Shown: positions 27,544 through 37,767 of the stretch, one piece after another
How the letters are laid out: every line of letters starts with the position of its first letter
Position numbering within the stretch: the stretch's first letter is position 1
Assembly: GCA_003615045.1 (NCBI GenBank)
Contig: ML014127.1
Location: 124,001-188,000, forward strand
Length of the DNA: 64,000 bases
Direction: 5' to 3'
Source: Caulochytrium protostelioides
Lineage: Eukaryota > Chytridiomycota > Caulochytriomycetes > Caulochytriales > Caulochytriaceae
Program-made: the position numbers and the translations under genes
The notes under the pieces: model-generated
Database searches by the model: none
Told to the model about the DNA's origin: nothing
The model's input: the letters and a program-made list of their open reading frames with translations, nothing else

Positions 27544-30500
27544 TCATGGCTTCGCGCGTTTCACCGCGGGTCGGGGCGCGGCCACGCGCTGCGGCGGGTC
27601 CAGCACCCGCAGCGCGCGCACCGGCGCCGCCGCGCCACTCGAGGCGGGTTTGGCGGGCGTCTTGGACCGCATCGCTGCCACACGGAGCGCCGGCGTCGCC
27701 GCGAGTTTGGACGGCGCGGGCGCCGCCGCCGAGGATGCCGCGAGCACGGTGGACGCCGTGGGCGCCGTGGGCGCCGTGGAGGCCGAAACGCGGCGTCGCG
27801 ACGTCGCGCGTGCGGGCGTCGGTGCGGTTGCCGTCGAGGCCGTCGACGGCGTCGCGGGCGTGCGTGGCGCCACGCGGCGCGCCGGCCGGTCGAGTCGGCT
27901 GGGGGTCGCGCCACGTGCGGCCGGGGTCGCCGCCGCCGTGGCTGAGGGCGCTGGCCGTGCCAGAGCAGGTTCCGAGGCCACGGGCGCGGGCGCAGACAAG
28001 GCGGAGGACGCCGTGCGGAGGAACTGCTCACGCGTATACGTCGGTTTGGACGGGTCCGCGGCTTTCGAGGATCTCGGTATGGACGGCGTCGTCGTCGTCG
28101 ACGTCGACGCTGCGTGAGGGGGTCCGGGCTTCGAGGGCGTGGTGAGCGCAGCCTTGCCCCCTGATTGAGTTTTGTTGTTGGCTCGTGAGGGCGTTGACGC
28201 AGGGTCACGTGTCAGAGGATCGGTATCGCTGTCGTCCTGGACGTCCATTTCGTTTGCGTAGAGGACGCGCTGGATCACCACCGTTTGCGTCGGCAGCTGG
28301 AGCGGCGAGGGCGGCCTCATGCACACAGGCCGCTTGAGCACGGGGCGCGCGGGCCGCGCCGGACGCTCGCGGGCCGCTGGGTACCACGGCCCCTGGACGC
28401 TGGGCCCCGGCTCATAGTCAAATACCGCCCACCGATCCGGGTCGAACATGACGCGACGCCGCTTGGTGGCGGTGGCTTGATCCGGGCCAGGCATCCTTCC
28501 GCTTGCTGCCTCCGCGGTGTCCCGAGGCCGCTTGCCCGATGGCGGGGCTTGGGGCGAGCGCGGCGACGCGACCGGCGACGCCGACGGCGCGGCCAGCCGC
28601 GCCTTTTCAGCGGCAACGCGGTCGGCCAGCAGGTCGAGCGTCAGCAGCGGGATGCCGCCCATGATCTTCTCGTCGACTGTGCGCATCCCGGGGCTCGGCG
28701 GCCGCAGCGGCACGATCTGCGTCGCGATGTCGAATGTGCACGTGGCATGGCCTTCGTTCTGCGCGGTGATCTGCTTCGTGAGCTTCGCGACCGCCGCAGG
28801 CGGCAGCGACGCCATGTCCTGCGGCGCGTAGTTCGGCGGGAAGATCGCCATGTTGGTGCCGGTCCGCGAGCGGGGGCCCACGGACGCCGCGGCGGGGACG
28901 GCCGGCGGCGTCGCAGGCGTCCACGGCGCCGGCGCCGGCGAAGACGATGATCGACTGCGGCGACCGGAGGACCGGACGGGTGTGACCGGCGGGGCGGGCG
29001 GGGCAGGCGTCATGGGTGTGACCAGCGCGGCATCAGGCACTGCCGCCTCGCGCGCCGTACGCACACGGCGCCGCTGGCAGTATGTGCGCCAGGCGCGTTG
29101 AATCTGCCGCACGCAGCGACGCAGTGTTGTACACTGTCGACGCTGAACGCATCCGCGCCATAGGGCTTGAATGCGGATCACCGCACGTTGCTGTTGTTCT
29201 AGTTGTTGCTGTTGCTGTTGCTGCTGCTGCCGGATCTGACGAGCTCGCCGCGCTCGCCAGGTGGCCTGGATACGGGTGGCGGCCGCGTGCTGTCGACGCC
29301 TAGCCTGCCGCACGTTACGACGGCGCGCGTAGGCCTGGATCGTGACGATCGCGCGGCGGCGGTGCATCGCTTGGCGACGGGCACCATAACCGCGCCAGGC
29401 GGCTTCGATGCGCTTCACGGCATCGCGCTGCCGCCGCCGCTCGTTCGCCGCTTGTTGCTGCTGCACGGCTTTGATGTGCAGATACGCGCGCCAGGACCGC
29501 TGAATGATGCGGGCCGCATGACGCTGTGCCGCAAAGTGTCGTTGTGCGGCCTGGCGCCTCCCATACGCCTGGATGCGGATGATGTGCGCTTCGATTGATT
29601 CGATCGTCCACGTGGCATCGATCAGGGCACGCGCCCAGTGCGCCCGCAGCGACGGGATCGGCAGAGAAAGCCGTCCCGCGGCATGCCGCAGGGCTTCACC
29701 CACTGCGCGGGCGTGCTTCCGGGCTTGCAGCCGCTGCTGCGAGCAGCGCCACGAGTCCTGGATCAGGCGCGCCGCCTCGTGCCGCGCCACAGCGGTGTCC
29801 GGCGGCCCCGGGCGGACCAGCAGCGTCTGCCGCCGGACGAGGAGCTCGGGCGCGCCGCGGGCATGGGCTTCCTTGGCGGAGACCTGCGGTCCAAAGAAGA
29901 TCTCCGTCTCGTCGTCGTCCACGACGTACCCGGGCAGCAGCTCGAACGGATCGGGCGCTGCGGTGTCGTGCGGCCGCGTGCCGCGCGGGCCATGCGCGGC
30001 GGTGGGCAGATCCAGCGCTTCGCGGGGCCGCTTGGATGCCGTCAGCGACGCGAGAAAGGACGACGACGCTGACCGCCATCCGATGGCGGCTGCCGTCGCT
30101 GTGGTCGTCGTCGTCGGAGGGGCGCCCGGGCGGCGAACCGAGGGCGAGCCGGGCGACGGCATGGGACGGATCCGCATGGGCGTCGCATCGACGGAAGCGA
30201 GGGCGCTGAGGGGCTCCGGCGTCTGGAACCACGCGCTCGGCGGAACGGTGGCAGCGGGGGCGGACGTGCCACGGAACGGCGGCGGCGGCGGCCTCCTGGC
30301 AGCGGATCCCGCGGCGGTGGCGGTCGGCAGCGATGCGGTCACCGGCGTCATGGACCGCGCGGGGTCAGTGGCGCCAGAGTCGGTGCGCATCGCGGCCTGC
30401 AGCGCGGGCGCCGGTGTTGCCGTCATGAACGCGGGGTGACGCCCTGCGATCGGCGATCCCGCGGCGGCCTTCAGCGGGCTCCCCATCGACTCGATCGGCC

Positions 30501-30651
30501 GTCGCTCGCGCGCGGAAGCGCAAGGTCCTGACGGCGAGTCCGGCAGCGCGATTGTGAGATCCGCAATATGCAAGGGTTCGGCCGCAACGGCCATCGACGG
30601 TGGCGGCGGCAGTCGCTGGCGCGTTAGCGGCGGCGGCGGGGACGTGGACAT
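27544..30651 (-). CDS. IQ-motif (calmodulin-binding) protein of unknown role
   Basis: 1035 residues. Residues about 295-530 hold a run of IQ-like helices, e.g. 'RIEAAWRGYGARRQAM', 'VTIQAYARRRNV', 'RIQATWRARRAR', 'RIQALWRGCVQRR' and 'RQIQRAWRTYCQRR', with a Gln10 tract from a CTG repeat. IQ motifs bind calmodulin or myosin-type light chains. C-terminal to this is a compact block I do not recognise: 'FPPNYAPQDMASLPPAAVAK' and 'ATQIVPLRPPSPGMRTVDEK' (about 590-670). Then come 'VFDYEPGPSVQGPWYP' and a disordered basic tail. The N-terminal 200 residues are disordered. No motor, kinase or calponin-homology domain is visible, so a myosin or ASPM assignment is not supported. It may be a microtubule- or flagellum-associated scaffold, but that is speculation. 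Divergent from PAN2. Confidence 0.65.
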   Translation of the reverse strand: MSTSPPPPLTRQRLPPPPSMAVAAEPLHIADLTIALPDSPSGPCASARERRPIESMGSPLKAAAGSPIAGRHPAFMTATPAPALQAAMRTDSGATDPARSMTPVTASLPTATAAGSAARRPPPPPFRGTSAPAATVPPSAWFQTPEPLSALASVDATPMRIRPMPSPGSPSVRRPGAPPTTTTTATAAAIGWRSASSSFLASLTASKRPREALDLPTAAHGPRGTRPHDTAAPDPFELLPGYVVDDDETEIFFGPQVSAKEAHARGAPELLVRRQTLLVRPGPPDTAVARHEAARLIQDSWRCSQQRLQARKHARAVGEALRHAAGRLSLPIPSLRAHWARALIDATWTIESIEAHIIRIQAYGRRQAAQRHFAAQRHAARIIQRSWRAYLHIKAVQQQQAANERRRQRDAVKRIEAAWRGYGARRQAMHRRRAIVTIQAYARRRNVRQARRRQHAAATRIQATWRARRARQIRQQQQQQQQQLEQQQRAVIRIQALWRGCVQRRQCTTLRRCVRQIQRAWRTYCQRRRVRTAREAAVPDAALVTPMTPAPPAPPVTPVRSSGRRSRSSSSPAPAPWTPATPPAVPAAASVGPRSRTGTNMAIFPPNYAPQDMASLPPAAVAKLTKQITAQNEGHATCTFDIATQIVPLRPPSPGMRTVDEKIMGGIPLLTLDLLADRVAAEKARLAAPSASPVASPRSPQAPPSGKRPRDTAEAASGRMPGPDQATATKRRRVMFDPDRWAVFDYEPGPSVQGPWYPAARERPARPARPVLKRPVCMRPPSPLQLPTQTVVIQRVLYANEMDVQDDSDTDPLTRDPASTPSRANNKTQSGGKAALTTPSKPGPPHAASTSTTTTPSIPRSSKAADPSKPTYTREQFLRTASSALSAPAPVASEPALARPAPSATAAATPAARGATPSRLDRPARRVAPRTPATPSTASTATAPTPARATSRRRVSASTAPTAPTASTVLAASSAAAPAPSKLAATPALRVAAMRSKTPAKPASSGAAAPVRALRVLDPPQRVAAPRPAVKRAKP
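29201..29231 (-). repeat. TTG/CTG repeat coding poly-Gln
   Basis: Imperfect CTG/TTG run coding about ten glutamines between two IQ motifs of the IQ protein. Confidence 0.85.
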
Positions 30652-32017
30652 TGCTGATGATCCGTCCGTGTCGACTCGGCTCCACGAGGTCTAACGGGCC
30701 CGGCAAGCGTTAGCAGGCTTAGCCGTGCCCGCGGCCGCTGATCAGATCGACTAGTCGCCGGTCAGTGAAGCGAGGTGGTGGGCGATTGGGTGCTGCTACT
30801 GGCCTGACGCGTAGGAGCGCCGGCGGGGGCGACGGTAGGGGCGGCGGCAGTGGCGGCCCGGCGACGGCATCAGAACTCTAAAGACAATGCGCGATGCGGC
30901 GCGGCCATGGCGAGCCGAGGATCCGGCGGCGTAAGCGGAGATAGCCTTCCACGATCCCTGCCGGCGATGCGTGGATGGCCCCGCGTCTGGGACGTCCACC
31001 ACGAGACATCACCTGCACGCGCATCGGAGTTTGATCGTCGTCTCCGAGCACGTCTCGCTAGGCATGACTGATGGGTTTCCTAAGATGAAGTCGACATCGG
31101 ACCATCGCCAGGTGCCGCGTATGCCATCGCACGATCGGCCGCGTCGCTCGGTATCCGCCGTCCGCGGTACCGTGCTTGTCCGCGTAAACGGCGGCCGTGG
31201 CGGCGGCGGCGGCGGCGGCGGCGCCTCGGCACGCTCTAAGCACCGGGGGAGGCCCGGCAGCGCGCCCTTCCGCGTGCCACCTGCGCCACAGGGGTCGCCC
31301 ATGCCGTCGTCGGCGCCGTCGGCGGCGGCGCGTGCGCCGTGAGCGGCGGGCGACGGCGCGACGGACACTGTGGCGCGTGGTCATGCCCGCGGTGATCCGG
31401 TATGAAGACGCAGAGGCCGTCGCGGCCCCCCTTCTCGCCATGTCTCGTGCCATCCAGCGGTAGCAGCTCGCCCGAGGAGTGGCAGTCGCGAGTAATAGAC
31501 GCGGATCCCTCTCCCGCGACCGCGACTGCGACGTCGGCGTCGTCGGCGGCCACCTGATTGCCTGACGACGCGCGCTTCGACCATCGAACATCGACCATCG
31601 AACAAGAAGTCACCACGTGGCAACGTGAATATCCCGACCCTGGCCCCGATCCTTGGCCGAAAGCCGACTGACCGCGTCGATTCGCACCGGACCCCGGCGC
31701 CTTTCGCTCTCCTGCGATCCCTTAGACGCCGTGACATTCACGCATCACCGGTCCGCGGCGATCTCCGACGAAGCCCCGTGCGATAGCACTTGGCGATAGC
31801 CGTTTGCTTGGTGTGGTGACGGCTTCTCCCACGCTCGCCCGTGACCGGCCACGCGTCGCCATCGTGACGCCCACGTGCGCGCGAGCCCCGCCACGTGCCC
31901 CTGCCGCCGTCGTGCACGGGGCGGCCGCTGTCGCTAGCGTCCAAGGGCGGCGACCGTCGCCCGCTTCGCCGCAGTTGCCGCTCGCGGGGCCGCGGGCTCG
32001 CCGCAACGCGCGTCGCC
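30652..32017. other. Divergent intergenic region IQ protein/PAN2
   Basis: 1.4 kb, with a CGG run at 31200-31223. Open frames on both strands are compositional. PAN2's frame extends upstream to 31895 but starts in Arg/Ser-rich leader sequence that precedes a much better start. Confidence 0.5.
31200..31223. repeat. CGG trinucleotide repeat
   Basis: Eight uninterrupted CGG units in the intergenic region upstream of PAN2. Confidence 0.9.
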
Positions 32018-35000
32018 ATGGCCGGCTGGCAGGACACGCAGGCGATTGCGCTGACCAACTACCAGACCGGCTTTGCCGATCCGGCGACGGCGCTGTGCTA
32101 TGACGAGGCCGAGGAACTGCTTTGGTGCGGCACGACGTCCGGGTACGTCCAGTCGTGGCTGCATGCGCCCGGCCTGCCCGCGCAGCGGTATACCTCGTCG
32201 CGGTCCCATACGGGCCCCGTAGCGCAGTTTTCGGTGCAGACGAACGGCGTCTACAGCGGCGGTGGCAATGCAGTCCGGCTAGCGACGCGCGGCGGCGCGC
32301 CGCTGTGGAGCGCCCGCTTCGACCCACCGTTCCGCGTCTCGGCCTTCGCGTTCGGCCGCAACCTCGGCGAGATGTGGGTGTCCCTGAGCAAAGGCGAAAC
32401 CCAGTCGGGCGGGATCCGCATCGTCAAGGTCGGGCTGAGCCACACGCTGCGCACGATCGAGACTGACCAGGAGATCCATCTGCTCAAGCCGGGCAGCCAC
32501 AGCCATATCGTGGGCGGCTCCCGGTACGGCAACCTCGTGCTGATGGATGCGCGCACGTGCCGCATCGAAAAGACCGTCAATGCGCATGCGTGCTCGCTGC
32601 TGTCGATGGACGTCGCAGACCACATGATCGCCACGTGCGGCTACTCGGAGCGCGGCGGGCGTCTGTCCCACGATCAGATGGTCAAGCTGTATGATGTCCG
32701 CATGCTGCGATCGCTCGTGCCCATCGCGTTTCCGGCGGGCCCCACGGTCGTGCAGTTCCACCCGAAAAAGACGGGCACCCTTGTGATCGGTTCCCAGAGC
32801 GGACAAATCCAGCTCACCCAGGTCTCGAACCCGGCCAAAGCCGTGCTGCACCAGATCCCCACTGAGGGCTTCCTCACCACGTGCGCGTGGAGCTCCTCGG
32901 GCGACCTGGTCGCGTTTGCCGACGCCAGCGGGATGGTCTTCGAGTGTTCGACGCTCGGGACCGACGCTGCCGCTGATGCGAAGCCTCGCATCAACGACGC
33001 CTCGCGGCTCACCGAGCTTCCGCCGCCACCCGCGCCGCTGCCCTACATCGACCTGAAGGACGCGTCCGTGCCGCTCAACGCCATCGGGATGCCGTACTAT
33101 CAAGAGCCGCTGCTCTCTGCGTGGGCCACGCTGCCCAAGTCTTGCCCCGCGTATACGCCGCCCGCGTACATCCCGCCCGAGGTCACGGCCAACGTCAAGC
33201 GCATCGACTTTGTCGGGTATGCGCCGAAGCCCAAGACGATCCGCCGCAACCAGTTGCTCACGCGGCCCTCGAAGGACGAGGCGACGCCCAAGTTCCGCTC
33301 CGAGCAGCGGTTCGCCCAGATGCGCCGCGGCCCGTATGCGGACGACGCGAGCAGCGCCGCCTTGCAGCCGCTGCACCGCTCGCCCGACCACCACGCCCTC
33401 GCACTCGGCGACAGCGGAGACGATTTTAGTCTGCGCGGTGACGGCGACGCGTCCTCGCGCGGCCTGCTCCACCCGACGCTGTCCGATGCAATCATCCCGA
33501 CGCGGTACCGCCCTGTGCATATCCAGTACTCGCGGTTCGGCATCGAGGACTTCGACTTTGCATTCTACAACAAGACGCGGTATGCAATCCTCGAGACGAA
33601 CATTGCCAACAGCTACTGCAACCCGGTCCTGCAGTGTCTCTTCTTTATCCCACCGGTCCGCGCGCTTGCGCGGCACCACAGCGCGACGAGCTGCGACCGC
33701 TCGATCTGTCTGCTCTGTGAGCTCGGGTTCCTCTTCAGCAGTCTCGAAAGCGCCCAGGGCCCCGACGAACCCAAGAATTGCCAAGCCACAAACTTTCTCA
33801 ACGCGTTCCGCGCCACGCCGCAGGTCATGGCTCTTGGCCTCGCCGACCTCGAGGGCCACAGCGCCAAGAAGCCCTCGTATGCGCAGATGATTGCCAACTT
33901 TAATCGGTTCCTGCTCGAGGCGCTCAACATCGAGTTTGGCCAGCGCTCGGAGGGCCCGCTCGTGGCCGGGTGTCCGCCGACGTTCACCTATGTGCAGCAG
34001 CTCTTTGCGAGCGCGATCCAGACCGAAGGCAAGTGCGTGTGCGGCTCCACGGAGCGCCGCGAGGCGCTCAGCTACGTCACCGAGCTCACGCACAGCCTCC
34101 TCGACGAAGGCAAATCATTTTTGGACCTGCTCGGCGAAGCGTTTAACCGGACCTTCTCGACCAAGGCGTGGTGCAAGGTCTGCCAGAAGTATAAGCAGAG
34201 CACGCACCGCAAAACGCTGCGCAACTACCCGAACATCATGTTCATCAACGTGCCCAACGTGGCAGGCAATACCCCGGACGACGCGCCGCGCTGGTGGCAC
34301 GGACCCCACCGCATTCCCCCGCGCCTGCGACTGCATCTCCAGAACGGCGCCGCGACCCACGGTCTGGTCCAGCCCGGCGGCGGGTCGGGCTTGACGCTGG
34401 AAGCGCTGATGGACGAGAAGCCCGAGTGGACCGACACTGCCGCCACCTCGACGGCCTCGGACGACGCAAGCTCCTCGTCGGCGAGCGGCGGCGGCGGCGC
34501 CACCGATGGAACGGCCGCCGCCGCTGCGACGGCGCCGGCCACGGTGGTCGGCGCCGATGGCCACGTGTACCGTCTTGTGGCGGTCGTGAGCCAAATCACG
34601 ATGCGCGGCGAGCAGCAGCGCGACCAGTTCCACCTTGTGGCGCACATCTGCACGGACATCGGGCAAGCGGCGCCATGGACGTTCTTTAACGATTTCCTCG
34701 CCGAGCCGAGCTCCGTCGACGACGCGACCAGCTTCACGCGGTGGAAGCGCCCCGCGACGATCGTCTATGTGCGCGACGACCTGGACGCCCACGTCGACAC
34801 GTCGCTCTTGCCGGACGTTGCGGACCCCCGCATCCTCCACAAGGTCCATCTCGTGAATCAGCGTCGCCACATCACCATGAAAGCCAAACCCCTGACGGCG
34901 GCGGAACTCCGCCGGTTGAAGGGCATGCACGTGGCGCTCGATGCGGAGTTTGTTGCTCTCAACCGCGAGGAGACCGAGGTCCGGTCCGACGGCTCGCGCC

Positions 35001-35581
35001 GGATCCTGCGGCCCACGCATATGGCGCTGGCGCGCGTCAGCGTGCTGCGCTGCGCAGACGGCGGCCCCAACCTGCCGCGTGGGATGCCCTTCATCGACGA
35101 GTACATCGCGACCTCCGACGTGATTGTCGACTACAAGACCGAGTTCTCGGGCATCAAGCCCGGCGACCTCGATGTGGCGCAGTCGAAGCATCCGCTCGTG
35201 ACCCACAAGAGCAACTACAAGAAACTTCGACTCCTCGTGAACGCTGGTTGCATCTTTGTCGGGCACGGCTTGGCGAACGACTTCCGCACGATCAACATCC
35301 ACGTGCCACGCGCGCAGATCGTGGATACCGTCACGATCTACTTCCAGGAGTCCCAGACCCGCCGGCTCTCGCTGCGGTTCCTCGCGTGGGCCGTGCTGGG
35401 CAAGCACATCCAATCCGAGAACCACGACAGTATCGAAGACGCGATGACCGCGATGCTGCTCTATCAGCACCACCAGCAAGAGCTGGAGGCCGGCACCTGG
35501 GAAGACCTCCTGCATGCCGTTTATGACCACGGCCGCGCCGTCAAATTCAAGCCGCCTCCGCCGCCTACGGCGTCGACATAA
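32018..35581 (+). CDS. PAN2: PAN2, catalytic subunit of the PAN2-PAN3 deadenylase
   Basis: 1187 residues from the ATG at 32018, which directly precedes the conserved 'MAGWQDTQAIALTNY' start. Order of domains: WD40 propeller (about 20-330), linker that binds PAN3 (about 330-500), ubiquitin-hydrolase-like pseudoprotease (about 520-930), DEDDh 3'-5' RNase (about 970-1165). The exonuclease residues are all present: Asp975 and Glu977 ('LDAEFVAL'), Asp1088 ('GLANDF'), His1136 and Asp1141 ('NHDSIEDAM'). In the protease-like domain the catalytic Cys position is Ser532 ('NSYCNPVLQCLF'), as expected for an inactive fold. The enzyme trims mRNA poly(A) tails in the cytoplasm. The domain carries a Gly/Ser/Ala insertion around 820-850. 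No introns are needed. Confidence 0.96.
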   Translation: MAGWQDTQAIALTNYQTGFADPATALCYDEAEELLWCGTTSGYVQSWLHAPGLPAQRYTSSRSHTGPVAQFSVQTNGVYSGGGNAVRLATRGGAPLWSARFDPPFRVSAFAFGRNLGEMWVSLSKGETQSGGIRIVKVGLSHTLRTIETDQEIHLLKPGSHSHIVGGSRYGNLVLMDARTCRIEKTVNAHACSLLSMDVADHMIATCGYSERGGRLSHDQMVKLYDVRMLRSLVPIAFPAGPTVVQFHPKKTGTLVIGSQSGQIQLTQVSNPAKAVLHQIPTEGFLTTCAWSSSGDLVAFADASGMVFECSTLGTDAAADAKPRINDASRLTELPPPPAPLPYIDLKDASVPLNAIGMPYYQEPLLSAWATLPKSCPAYTPPAYIPPEVTANVKRIDFVGYAPKPKTIRRNQLLTRPSKDEATPKFRSEQRFAQMRRGPYADDASSAALQPLHRSPDHHALALGDSGDDFSLRGDGDASSRGLLHPTLSDAIIPTRYRPVHIQYSRFGIEDFDFAFYNKTRYAILETNIANSYCNPVLQCLFFIPPVRALARHHSATSCDRSICLLCELGFLFSSLESAQGPDEPKNCQATNFLNAFRATPQVMALGLADLEGHSAKKPSYAQMIANFNRFLLEALNIEFGQRSEGPLVAGCPPTFTYVQQLFASAIQTEGKCVCGSTERREALSYVTELTHSLLDEGKSFLDLLGEAFNRTFSTKAWCKVCQKYKQSTHRKTLRNYPNIMFINVPNVAGNTPDDAPRWWHGPHRIPPRLRLHLQNGAATHGLVQPGGGSGLTLEALMDEKPEWTDTAATSTASDDASSSSASGGGGATDGTAAAAATAPATVVGADGHVYRLVAVVSQITMRGEQQRDQFHLVAHICTDIGQAAPWTFFNDFLAEPSSVDDATSFTRWKRPATIVYVRDDLDAHVDTSLLPDVADPRILHKVHLVNQRRHITMKAKPLTAAELRRLKGMHVALDAEFVALNREETEVRSDGSRRILRPTHMALARVSVLRCADGGPNLPRGMPFIDEYIATSDVIVDYKTEFSGIKPGDLDVAQSKHPLVTHKSNYKKLRLLVNAGCIFVGHGLANDFRTINIHVPRAQIVDTVTIYFQESQTRRLSLRFLAWAVLGKHIQSENHDSIEDAMTAMLLYQHHQQELEAGTWEDLLHAVYDHGRAVKFKPPPPPTAST

Positions 35582-35690
35582 ATTAATGGATGTTTACATG
35601 TATGACGAATAGTGTTAACTCACCCCATTGAACGCTGGGATCTACCCTGGCGGACTAAGGAGGTACTGTCCATAGAAACAAGCGCGGGAA

Positions 35691-37124
35691 CTACGCGTCG
35701 AGATTCAACAAGGAAAAAGCGTTCGCGGTCGCAAACATCCGTGGTGCATCGTCCTCACTCTCCTCCTCGTCCTCACTTTCTTCCTCGACCTTGGCATCGT
35801 CCTGCGGCTTGGCGTCTGATGTCGAAGCTGCTTGAGAGGCCGTTTTAGAAGCAGCATCAAAGTCAGCATCGCTATCAGCCGCAGATTTTTGGGTATCTGA
35901 AGGAACGTTCAACGCCGCATCCGAGTCGACAGCATCCGGTTCCCTCGTAGCGTTCTCGCCGCCCTTGGAGAAGGCCGCGGCCAGCAAGGGGTCGTGCGAG
36001 TCGGCGGTCTCGCCCGCGGGCGCCGCCATCCCGAACGCCCTCTCGTCGGCCAGCAGCGCCTCGCGCACCCGCGCCACCGCCGCGCGATGCGGCAGACCCA
36101 CGTCGTGCGCGCGTCGCTGCTTCGCGGTGCGGAATGTCTTGTCGCACACCGCACAGCGGAGGGCTTCTTCGTCGACCTCGTGCGCGAGCACCGCTGCGCC
36201 GAGGCCGGCCTCGATGCCGTCCGCGGCGTCTTCCTCCCGCGTCCAGGCCGGCGCTACGTAGGCGGCGGCGTCGCGGGCCTGGGCGGCACGCTGGGCGGCG
36301 ACGGCGTCGCGCTGGCGGGCCTCGTGGGCGGCGCGGCGGGCCGCGGCGTCGCGGACGCGCTCGGCCGCCGCGGCGCGCTCGACCTCCGCCATCGCCTTCC
36401 ACCGCGGATCGCGCTTCTGCACGAAGCGGACGAGCGCGCGGACGGTGGCGACGAAGCCGGACCTCCCCTGCTCGCGCAGCTTGGCGTTGTCGCGCTCCAC
36501 GAGGCGGCGCAGGCGGCGGTCGGGCGCGTCGCCGGTGCGCCACTTGTCGCACCAGCGGTAGCTCTTGGCGGTCGTGAACGCGCTCCAGCTCGCGTAGAAG
36601 GCGCGGACCGCGTCGTCCGGCGTCGTCGAGGTCCCGAAGGGCGGGAAGCGGGCGTGCTCGGCGTGGCCGTACCGCGGACTCAAGGGGTCGTTGTACATGG
36701 CGTCGATCTCCTCGAGCCCCAGCTGGTGGAAGAGCGTCGCATACAGCCCGTAGAACCCGTAGGCTGAATCAGGGTCGTGGCGGGCGAAGCGGCTGGCCGA
36801 GAAGTAGGTCATCAGGGTCGCGTCCGAGGTTACGCCCATCTCGGACATGAAGGCCTCCGACGCCGGGTCCGTTGGATTGAGAATCGCATCGCGATGGCTG
36901 TCATAGAACGCGCGCTCCTGCGGGTCGCTCAGCGTCTCGTACGCCTCGCGGACCTGAGTGAACTGCTGCGTCGCCTCATCGATCCGATCCCGGTTCTTGT
37001 CAGGGTGGAGTTCCAGGGCTTTACGCTTGTAGGCTTTGCGCAGCTCGTCGCCCGTGGCCTGCCGGTCGACACCCAGGAGGACATAGTAGCAGGTCTTCGC
37101 CTGCGTCGACACATCGGCCGCCAT
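35691..37124 (-). CDS. JJJ1: JJJ1/DNAJC21-type J protein
   Basis: 477 residues. The J domain is at 13-78 ('YYVLLGVDRQATGDELRKAY', His-Pro-Asp at 40-42). Conserved family blocks follow ('YGLYATLFHQLGLEE', then 'FPPFGTSTTPDDAVRAFYAS'), with a charged Ala/Arg coiled coil (240-290). One C2H2 finger (Cys324, Cys327, His340, His346; 'CAVCDKTFRTAKQRRAH') is present. This combination defines DNAJC21/Jjj1, which stimulates cytosolic Hsp70 to release and recycle 60S ribosome biogenesis factors such as Arx1. The acidic Ser/Glu tail and the ending in 'FSLLNLDA' are at the C terminus. A second zinc finger found in some relatives is absent. Its stop is 109 bp from PAN2's, convergent. Confidence 0.93.
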   Translation of the reverse strand: MAADVSTQAKTCYYVLLGVDRQATGDELRKAYKRKALELHPDKNRDRIDEATQQFTQVREAYETLSDPQERAFYDSHRDAILNPTDPASEAFMSEMGVTSDATLMTYFSASRFARHDPDSAYGFYGLYATLFHQLGLEEIDAMYNDPLSPRYGHAEHARFPPFGTSTTPDDAVRAFYASWSAFTTAKSYRWCDKWRTGDAPDRRLRRLVERDNAKLREQGRSGFVATVRALVRFVQKRDPRWKAMAEVERAAAAERVRDAAARRAAHEARQRDAVAAQRAAQARDAAAYVAPAWTREEDAADGIEAGLGAAVLAHEVDEEALRCAVCDKTFRTAKQRRAHDVGLPHRAAVARVREALLADERAFGMAAPAGETADSHDPLLAAAFSKGGENATREPDAVDSDAALNVPSDTQKSAADSDADFDAASKTASQAASTSDAKPQDDAKVEEESEDEEESEDDAPRMFATANAFSLLNLDA

Positions 37125-37767
37125 CGCGCGCCGAGTATCAGTGAAAGGACCCCTCGGAACACCTCCGGATCACAGGACCAGCGAGTTCGTTGAGCGCTAC
37201 CCTGAGAAGAATGTCGGAGTTTTCGTGTTTTTCCGTTCCACATGCACGTGGGCGTCGACGTCTGAGATCGCCGCAGGAGCCGGGCTGCGTGGCCGAGCAC
37301 GACGGCTGACAAAACAAAAGGTTGGGACAGGAAAAGACGAGAGTCTGGTGCTCCAGCATGTCGGTTGACACATCGTCTATGTTACTTGTCAGGTGATGCA
37401 CGGGATCGGCATGGCCGTTGATGCCGCTCACGCGACCACGACAAAAAATAAAGCAAGAGACGCTGCTGGGTCCACGGCCAGGTGGCGGAGTTTCATTCCG
37501 CTCTCTACCGCACCGGGGACCCTCGCCACGCCATTGCCTGAGGCTTTGTGAACACGAAAAGATCGTCGCTCTCTGCGTCGAACTTCGATGCCCTGTGAGA
37601 GGCCGGTCATTCCCTGAGGCGGATCGCACTAGGCACAACGCTAAACCATCGAAGCATCCGAGTATCAATCCGAGTATGAATCCGAGTATAAATATATATC
37701 ATATCATAACAAAATAGGATCCACCTCCCATCCTGCCTTTTCAAGCCAAATGGGCTCTTCTTGGTTT
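37125..37767. other. Intergenic, AT-richer than surroundings
   Basis: About 640 bp between the JJJ1 start and the GT71 stop, both on the minus strand. It presumably holds the JJJ1 promoter and the GT71 3' end; an A/T-rich patch lies at 37660-37725. No gene seen. Confidence 0.5.
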
